Assembly: GCF_963678635.1 (NCBI RefSeq)
Contig: NC_087071.1
Span: 8,203,605-8,267,604, forward strand
DNA from: Symsagittifera roscoffensis
Lineage: Eukaryota > Xenacoelomorpha > Acoela > Convolutidae
Direction: 5' to 3'
Length of the DNA: 64,000 nucleotides
A program made the position numbers and the translations under genes. Shown here piece by piece: positions 56,621 through 64,000 of the stretch (position 1 is the first letter of the stretch; each line of letters starts with the position of its first letter). The notes beneath the pieces were generated by a model. The model searched no databases, was not told where the DNA came from, and worked only from the letters and a program-made list of their open reading frames with translations.

Positions 56621-57701
56621 CATCCAGATGTTATCAAGAGCGTTGAGCGCTCTACTCTCCGTACCACAACCCAAAAGTATTTGACACCGTTCGAGACACA
56701 TCATTGAAGAGAGTCCAACGCCGTATTCCGAACTTTCACGAAAAAAAACGTCATTGAACAACCTCGACTAGACCACTGAAATGAACCAAAAACAACAATG
56801 CTTAGATGCGGCGAGCGGAGGACCAGAAGTCGAAACGAATTTGAACTGGGAAGAGAGAAAGGACTTAGTGTAAACCCCATAGAACAGAATGACCCCTCAA
56901 GTACTAGACTGGCGCGAACTGGACCCGAAAGATTCGAGGAGGCATGAAAGTCAATTTAGTAAAATCGAAAAGTTAACACCAGATACATTCAAATGATAAA
57001 AGGATCTCTACCAAGACGAAACGTTGTTTCATTTAGATGGAAAGCCGAGGAGAAACGAGCGATAACGGCGGTGACTCAAGGCCCCATTTCCACGAGCATC
57101 CCAGAGTCCCAACGCATATGGCCGAACCGGCGACGAAAGAGATAAGATCACCAATGGGAGCATAACAGCAGAAACAAAAAACACAGAAAAAACGTTTGTC
57201 CACAAGGACAGAGCAGCGTGAAAAAAAATGTGACAAATTATTACCGATACGAGCAGCAACGAGTACATCAAAGACGAAGACGAGAACAAACGTGCGGAAG
57301 CGATGAGGGAAGAGAAGACGACGAGCGAGACAATGGCGGGCGACAAAAATAGGAGAGGGGATACAACAGAATCCACGGGAAACGAGCAGGGACGGAATTC
57401 GAGAATCGACGATTCGAACAAACAGAAGCCGGGGGTACTCACGCGATGTTCGACGAGGCGGCAAAGAGAGATTACCAAGTTGGTTGACGTAATGATCAAT
57501 CTTATGGATCGAAAATAGCGAGAAGAATTCGCTTAAAGAACCCAGGGAGAAGCATCTGAAGCCAAAAAACTCGGGTTAAAGTTTTTAAATGAAGTAAAAT
57601 TTAACTATATTTATACAAGAACATTCTGTAACAGCGGTGTTCTGGTTGTTGTAAATTTTACATCTACTGATCTAAAAACTTTTGTGGTTGCGTTGCCTCT
57701 A

Positions 57702-57863
57702 TGTCATAGGGACAAATTTGAGTTTATATGTAAAGTCTTCGGTTCCTTCAGGAGACCTGCTGCTTTGTCTGGCGCACACTGAAACAAAAGAGTGCGTAAT
57801 ATGAATTATTTTGAACGGTACAGTTTCTTTTGAATTGAACATATTTAGCCTCGTGTCTTCACA
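57702..57863 (+). repeat. 3' LTR of the plus-strand Ty3/gypsy element
   Basis: It begins TGTCATAGGGACAAATTTG and ends GTCTTCACA; partner of 52,805-52,988. Confidence 0.8.
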
Positions 57864-57882
57864 CCTACATCACTATATCAAC

Positions 57883-58118
57883 GATGGGCATATTTGGGGA
57901 AAGGTTTTGAAAAGTTTTCACCCAGACCCTCCCCCAAAAACCCAAGGATTTGAACCCCTTGCCACTCAACGGGTCTCATCTTTGATATTATGACATCCGT
58001 TTTCGCCAAAACGACCTAAAAATTTTTTTTTAAATTTAATTTTTATTTTTTCATAAATTTTATTTTCTTATTCTCAAAATTCAAAACCCTCCTCACGTAA
58101 AAATTAGACCCGCCCCTG
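57883..58118. mobile_element. hAT-type MITE, 236 bp, next to a splice acceptor
   Basis: The right end is AGACCCGCCCCTG and the left end is decayed (GATGGGCATATTTGGGG). Flanks ATATCAAC / ATGTCAAC match at 7 of 8. Its right end lies 21 bp before the exon at 58,140. Confidence 0.8.
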
Positions 58119-58139
58119 ATGTCAACCAAGTGTTTTTAG

Positions 58140-58292
58140 CGGCAAGATCACGAGCGGTTGTGGCGTGCCATGTCATTGGTGTTGTCTGTGCTTCTGCGCC
58201 CTGTATTTTGTTTACAGTCGGAATATGTGTTGAGTCAATTCGAACAAACAAAGTATTTATGGTTTTAAGTGTCATAGGCGCTGCAACAGCTG
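58140..58292 (+). CDS. Internal exon of a claudin/PMP22-like membrane protein (TM2-TM3)
   Basis: The acceptor is GTGTTTTTAG and the donor is ACAGCTG followed by GTAAGT. 153 bp with one reading frame open throughout: ARSRAVVACHVIGVVCASAP..., a hydrophobic helix, a short polar turn ESIRTNK, then VFMVLSVIGAATA. Claudins have ARALM just before TM2 and a basic turn before TM3, which fits. It may belong with the exon at 24,225, but phase requires another exon between them. No later exon was recognised. Confidence 0.6.
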
Positions 58293-58477
58293 GTAAGTGT
58301 TTGATCAAACTGAATCTTCTAATTGTTTAATATAAAAGTTTCGTTATGAGGAAATACCCTTTTTTCCGGATGCACTGGCCGGCTTATTGCAGTTTGGAAT
58401 ATTCAGGGGGCCCTTTAAAAACGCTTTGTATGTCTAATTTTAAAAAAAACAAAGGTTAACTGTGAAACAGTCTAAGC

Positions 58478-58640
58478 CAGGGGCATATTTAGGGGGAGTC
58501 AATTGGTCCCGTCACCTACGGGGTTCGATCTCCCCACCACCCAAAGGTCCCCTTTTGGTGCTAGTTAATGACATTAGTTTTTTGCTGATAGTCCCTCTAA
58601 TTTGTTTTAAAATAGATCACCCAACCTAAGCTCGTTGAAC
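58478..58640. mobile_element. hAT-type MITE, left part
   Basis: It begins CAGGGGCATATTTAGGGGG with family-like interior (GGTTCGATCTCCCC, CCCAAAGGTCCCC). The right end is not found; the upper limit is approximate. Confidence 0.6.
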
Positions 58641-60180
58641 AAATCCATTTTTAGCAAAACGCAACAGAGAAATAATTCTTCTGCTGCAGAACTTCACGGC
58701 TAGGTTTTCTTTGCAAAATTAATAGAAATGACCTTAAATATTAAAGCAATTTGTTCCAGCAATTTCAAAAATCTTTTTTTCTTTGACATTATAACTTCGT
58801 TTACACAAGTTTTAAGTTAAATATCAATTAATTATAGTATGCGCTTTTAGTGTTTACAAAACCATATTTTTCTTGATGATGTTTGTCTCTAATTTGTAAT
58901 AGCACCTTTCGAAACTTTTCTGTACATTGCGGGTCAATTGCATTGCAGGTCAAACTATTCAATTACTTAAAAAAATAATGACACCTAAAATATTTTGATT
59001 GTTGGATCGAAATTGAGCTATTTTTATTTGTTATGGACTACCAAATTCAGAGTTTTGGAAGAAACAAAAAACTTCTTCTCATTTAATAATCAAATACTCT
59101 CAAATTTTGTAAACACTTACAAAAAAACATTATGACAGCTCAAAATATTTCTATGTAGTATAAAAGTTTTTTCGAAAAAGATTTTTCATTATCTGTTATT
59201 TCATCAAAATTGTTTGGAATTTTCTATCAAAAGCTATGGTGAATTTTTTTGGAATTGTGGACCCCAAAAAAACTTTTGAGTGATTCAACTTGTTTGGTCA
59301 ATTTGTAAAAATATAGCATCAAATGACCTGTTATTTTTGCTGTTTCATAGCTAAAGTAAATGATCCGATTCCGAATCAACTGCAACTTAACAAAGACAGA
59401 TAGAACATCAAGCCACTTTCGTTTTTTTTGACGTAAGCCCCATTAGAAAAAAAAACAGATGAAAATTTTAGATGTAATCGTTTCATTTCACAGCAAAAAA
59501 GATGACCTAAAAAGCATGCATTTTATTGGAATGGGTGATGATTAAAGAATATTGTATTTTGAAAAAAAAAACGCTGTATTTTCAATAGTCATACGATAAT
59601 CAGAATAGTCAATTATTACTTTTCTCAATTTCAATGAAATCAATGGATGTTGACTATATAATTCAAATCCAAAACTGGTAACACTTATATCGAATTTAGC
59701 TCTGTTTGTGTTGTGTGCTGCAGCAATTCTGACCAAAGACTTCAATGATAGCATAAATGTGAGTTTTTTGTGTTTCATTTAATTGCAAAAGGTGGACTGA
59801 TTTTTGGAGTTAACTAAATTGTGGAACGTTGAATTCAACATCAGTTCATGTTTAGAGCCACAAATAATAAAAAACGCGTTGATTTTCTGGCGTTCATTAT
59901 TGAGTCCACTCGAATCATTGAATCTCAAAATATTAAAAAAAAGAAAAGACAAAGCTCGAATCTGATTACTTCGAAATAATCAGCCAAAAATTAAAGAAAA
60001 ATTGCGTGAAATTGTACGTTAACAATTTTGATCGGCTTGTGATAAGACAAAGGCATCCTGAATTAAACTGCATAGCTTGAGATTTTTAGCCAATAAAAAC
60101 TTTTTAAATAATGATTTTCCATCAAAGGCATAAACATAAAAATTGCAAGCCATCAAAATGCGAGCATAAAACATATACAT
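58641..60180. other. Non-coding stretch, 1.5 kb
   Basis: AT-rich. Presumably intron or flank of the membrane-protein gene; no exon was recognised. Confidence 0.4.
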
Positions 60181-62725
60181 GGTTAGAAATTTGCCTCATT
60201 ACATGTAATATGACTCATCGAGTTAATTTTTTTAATAGACATGAACAAAAAGGTTGTTCATCATGGAAAAAAATACGTCCAAACAATTAGGCCGAGTTTT
60301 TCCTCAGCATACGTACTATGAGTCATCAAGGTCATGTTACATCATCTTGTATATCCTTTCTTGTTAATTTTCTGACCATAGGTATAAACAAGACAATTGC
60401 ACAGCATTAAAAAGCAATTAAATTTTTTTGTTTGTTCCATCTTTGCCTCATTATCAGGATCATGTTACGTCATATTAAAAATGACTGATTTTTGACTAGT
60501 CTTGTTTAGTACGACTCATCTAAGCCTTGTTACATAATATTAAATCTTCTGTGTTTTTATTTTTTTGATCATATGTATCAGCATAAGAAACGCTCGGCAT
60601 CAAAAAGCCATCCCGCATCCAAGTTTAGGCGTAAATAATCGATTATAACGGATTATTATGATGATTTTTTGACAATTATAATCGATTATAATTACCAAAA
60701 TTAGGTCCTTAAGGGATTTATAATTGATTAAAATCGTGATTTTTCCAAGAGATTATAATCTCTTATAATCGATTATAATTGATTATAGTTCTTACTAAAA
60801 ACCCTTAAAGTCAATTATAATCGATTATAATTGATTATAATCTCTTATTTTGCCGGAACTTTCCTAGTTTCGAATTGTATCTTATGGGTTATTATTTTTG
60901 TGTCAATATGAAAATCTCTAAAAGAGAGATCTCTTGAACACCTTGGTTCATCTGAACATAAAGTCTAACCACGAAAAAAAGTTTCACAGAGATCCTTTCA
61001 TATGACTGGAAAGGTTCTCGCGGTAGATGAAAGATAATTTTTTCCGAATCAATCATGAAACTAAATCAGTTTGCTGATGTTTTGGTGTTTATACAAGCTT
61101 AAAATATGCATCACAAAACAACTCTAATGGGGAGGAAATGGAAAAAAAACTTATAAATATGAATTAATTCGAAAATTTTGAAAATTTTTTTATAATTTTT
61201 CATAGGAACCAACGTCCACAAAAAGCATAAAATACAAGCAATTTAGATGCAACTTCGAAGACAAAAATGGACAAACAAAAGGGATTAAAATAAATTATAA
61301 TCGATTATAATTGTTTTTTGTGCAAAACTGACGAAATAGAATTTTGAATAAAAATAATGGATTAGAATCAATTATAATCGATTACAATTGTATCAAAAAA
61401 TTGACGAATAAATAATCGATTATAATGGATTACAATTAATTATAATTTGATTTGAAAAAAAAAAGAGATTATGACTGATTATTAATTGAGTAAAATCAAT
61501 TGACTCTCAATTTTAGTAAGACTGGTACTTTAATCGTAATATAATCGATTCTTAACGCTTGAAACTGGATTACATTATATTGTATCTTCTGATTTTTTTT
61601 TCTTGTTTTTAAACCATATGTATCAGCTGCAAAAAATCTCGACATCAAAAAATTTATCCAAAAAATTAAAGGTGCTGAAAATTATGCTTTATCGTATGTA
61701 GAACGAATAATCAGGGTCAATTTAGTATATCTTATATTTCAATTACAGTTAAATTTTTGTAAACAGGGTTTGAACAAGAAACATAATCGCCATCGAAGGT
61801 TACTGGACAAAAAACATACCTTAATCAATTTTGGCATCATCATGTAGTGCGACTCATTAGGGCCATGTTACATCAATTTATAACTCATAGCTGCTATTTT
61901 GACCATATTTATGAACATAAAAGTTGCTCAGCATCAAAAAACAAGATGTAAGAAAATATGTTTGTCATGTTTTGCCTCATCGTCTGTAAAATGAATGACC
62001 AAGGTCAAGTTACATCCTCTTATATCTCAAAAACTATTGACTTTCGAACAGGGGCATAACAGAAAAATTATTCAACATCAGAACTAAGTTGAAACAGTTT
62101 TGCAAGATTCGTGTTTTGAATCATCATGTTTAGCAGGACTCATCCTAGTCATGATTTATTAAGTCGTATATCAGCTTGTCACGGTTATTTGCTTGACCTA
62201 GGTAAGAACATGAAATGCGCTCAGCATCAAAAACTAGGTCTAAAATAAATGCATTGTTCAAGTTTTTTCAATCATCAAAGTCACGTTACGTAATTTTATA
62301 TCTCATTATCTACTGAAGTTTGGAAGACGAACATCAACAGAAAATTTACTCATCATCGACATCTCGGTTTGAAAAAACATCCGCAGTTTAAGTTTTGCCT
62401 CATAATTTCTAGTGTCGCTCTTCATGGTCTTGTTACATCATTTTATATCTCGTTAGCCATTTTCTATGATCATAGGTGGGAAAAAACTTCTCAGCATCAA
62501 AAACTAAGTCTTGCAAGTTATGCATTTTTCAAGTTTTGCCTCAATGCCCGTAGTATAAAATGAATCAACAAGGTCATGTTACATCATCTTATATCTAAAA
62601 AAAACCAATATTTTTTTGAACATGGAATTACTCGTATAAATTATTCACCATCGAAAAATATTTGAAAACGTATGCGCGGTTCAATTTTTGCCTCATCTAA
62701 AGTAGTATCTCTCATCAAGGTCTTT
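60181..62725. repeat. Tandem satellite-like array, unit about 130-160 bp, interrupted
   Basis: About a dozen diverged units in one orientation. Each carries TTTGCCTCAT, then CGACTCATCAAGGTCATGTTACATC, then CTTATATCTC, then GACCATAGGTATAAAC and CTCAGCATCAAAAA. Good examples start at about 60,190, 60,300, 60,440, 61,840, 61,975, 62,395, 62,535 and 62,690. The element at 60,610-61,570 sits inside one unit. Confidence 0.8.
60610..61570. mobile_element. Inverted-repeat element, ATCCCGCATCCA termini, copy 2
   Basis: Reverse-orientation copy of 5,396-6,381, matching along its length. The left end is complete (ATCCCGCATCCAAGTTTAGG). The other end stops at GAAACTGGAT, lacking the last seven bases. 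It is inserted in the satellite array. Confidence 0.85.
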
Positions 62726-62739
62726 TATTATTATATTCG

Positions 62740-62990
62740 AAGTTCCTCCTTCACTTTTTCACCATCCTTTCCTTCTTCCTCCACAATCTTGTTCAAGTCT
62801 GCTACAGTATCACTTGATTTGCATTGTTTTGCCCCATGTTCCTTTCTCCGATGTTAAAAGAGAATGTAGTATCTCGCAAACTCTTTTTCACAAGAAGAAC
62901 AAACCGTCGACAGCTCAGGGCTAGAAGGTGCAAGCTTCTTGGCAGCATAAAAGGTGCATTCTTCTTGGCTGTACTAAAACAAACTTGGTA
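62740..62990 (-). pseudogene. C2H2 zinc-finger fragment of a Polinton-type polymerase, minus strand
   Basis: The minus strand reads VCSSCEKEFARYYILF, a stop, then HRRKEHG (a Cys-x2-Cys-x12-His-x4-His finger with a stop in its middle), followed by VADLNKIVEEEGKDGEKVKE. Such a finger plus acidic block stands at the front of one Polinton polymerase group. It is head-to-head with the plus-strand remnant that follows, so the element is rearranged. Confidence 0.5.
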
Positions 62991-63039
62991 ACAAGTCAAG
63001 TGAACGTGGAAAAAATTGATATTGTGAAACAATTTACCC

Positions 63040-63995
63040 AAGAAAGTCACACAACAAAAAGTGGAGATTCAATTTGATCACAAACATTACAATTTTTCCA
63101 GTTTTATTTTTAATTATACCAATGGGATGTTCAGACTCTGTTATACCAGAAAACTTAATACGACATACGCCAGTGAAGTGTCTTTTAACCAACAAACACA
63201 AAGAACCATAGAAAGAACATTTTTGTCTTTTCTGCGCATTAGCCATATACATAAACAGACACAATGAATGATACTTTCCCAATTCTGGATACTTTACAAA
63301 ACCAACAATAATGTCTGGCTGTGATCCTAAAAATTGTCGTAGAGTTTTCGTTGAAGACTTGCCTGTTGTCAAGGAAAATGTGCAAAGAAACATCTCTATA
63401 TACGTTTTCGATAACCAAGAGGGAGAATACATGGGTGACATAGCTTGAGGAATTTTTGTTGGATTCAATAAAGCAGTCAAATTTTTGAGAATCAACAATC
63501 ATACTATGCATTCAAAGGATACAGATAGTTTCTTCAAAATTTTCGATGCCCAATGTGACTTGGTTTTCCACAAATCAGACAATCTCCTTAAGCATTTCCT
63601 TTGAACCAAAGATTGAGTGAAACTTATTCACCCAAAGAATGTGTATGAGCTCCACAAAATTTTGTTTGAAAAGCAAGAGGGATTAAATCATCCAGTTTCT
63701 GAAGAGAACAAATTTTTTTAAAATCTAGCAATTTTCGACTTTGAGTTGGTTTGTTTTCCTAAACAAGAACTAAAAGAGACAAAAACTAAAACCTCAATTG
63801 GCAAACCTAGTTCTAATTTCAGTCTCTATATCATCAAATCTAATCGATGAACCCATCTTTTTGTATAACAAGAAATCACAGAACTTCATTATTGATTTTG
63901 TAAGCAACCTCGAGCTGTTGTTTGAGAAATTTAAAATGGAGATGAACACAGTGTTCCAACATATTGAAATAGTTGTTATTTGTTGTCACGAATGA
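63040..63995 (+). pseudogene. Second Polinton-type DNA polymerase remnant, runs off the right edge
   Basis: One plus-strand frame, broken by a few point stops, reads TIFPVLF, IPMGCSDSVIPENLIRHTPV, VFVEDLP, NISIYVFDN, CDLVFHKSDNLLKHFL and ELHKILFEKQEG; after a shift come LAIFDFE (exonuclease motif I, about 63.73 kb) and ISVSISSNLIDEPIFL. These blocks match the N-terminal half of a protein-primed polymerase group common in cnidarian and other animal genomes. It differs clearly from the polymerase at 44.4-49.6 kb, so it is a separate element. The polymerase motifs would be beyond the window. Confidence 0.7.
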
Positions 63996-64000
63996 AAATT

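Larger units (their letters stand above)
52805..57863 (+). mobile_element. Decayed Ty3/gypsy-type LTR retrotransposon, plus strand
   Basis: Two diverged short LTRs bracket, in order, gag with zinc knuckles (53.2-53.75 kb), RNase H (54.81-55.08 kb) and an integrase core (56.31 kb on). RNase H before integrase places it in Ty3/gypsy. A reverse transcriptase region is expected at about 53.8-54.8 kb but is not recognisable, so it is deleted or decayed. Target duplication is not clear. Confidence 0.82.

Noticed and set aside
57029-57499. Two long minus-strand ORFs (156 and 143 codons)
   Set aside because: They lie antisense in the 3' part of the decayed plus-strand retrotransposon, overlap each other in different frames, and match nothing known.
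1-64000. CRISPR arrays, bacterial operons, rRNA genes
   Set aside because: No spaced direct repeats of CRISPR type, no bacterial signals and no rRNA-like segments; the window is animal nuclear DNA.

Overview
This is an AT-rich, repeat-laden animal nuclear window. Coding DNA is a small fraction. It comes as short exons with GT-AG introns, plus decayed mobile elements with long A/T tracts. The species cannot be named from the sequence; metazoan is secure from the host exons.

Left part (about 4.9-14.3 kb, minus strand): I could thread eight exons of an aromatic amino acid hydroxylase (phenylalanine/tryptophan/tyrosine hydroxylase family) through 9.4 kb. They carry the N-terminal tail, the ACT regulatory domain and the start of the catalytic domain. 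Most of the catalytic domain should lie off the left edge. Its introns hold several small inverted-repeat transposons. From 14.3 to 24.2 kb there are only dispersed repeats and AT-rich DNA.

Middle: a plus-strand exon at 24.2 kb encodes one membrane segment, and another at 58.1 kb encodes about two more. Both look claudin/PMP22-like and may be one gene whose intron is now packed with mobile elements. Between them lie (1) a decayed minus-strand Ty3/gypsy retrotransposon (about 25.4-31.3 kb); (2) a Maverick/Polinton DNA transposon, or endogenous adintovirus-like element (32.4-49.6 kb), with genes diverging from about 41.7-42.2 kb; (3) a cluster of hAT-type miniature elements (50.9-58.6 kb); and (4) a decayed plus-strand Ty3/gypsy element with recognisable LTRs (52.8-57.9 kb).

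The Polinton is the most interesting object. Leftward genes are: a cysteine protease, a major capsid protein (F54H12.2-like), a basic core protein, a penton-like protein, a retroviral-type integrase, an A32/FtsK-type packaging ATPase, small membrane and accessory genes, and a protein with an HUH-like HYH motif. Rightward are an unknown gene and a protein-primed family-B DNA polymerase, whose 3' part appears to be split by a 666-bp spliceosomal intron. Several genes are whole while others are broken by single-base shifts, some in homopolymers, so the copy is either young and decaying or carries assembly indels. No terminal inverted repeats were found.

Right end (60.1-64.0 kb): a tandem satellite of roughly 130-160 bp units is split by a 0.96-kb inverted-repeat element whose sister copy lies inverted at 5.4 kb. 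Beyond it, a second and different Polinton-type polymerase remnant runs off the right edge.
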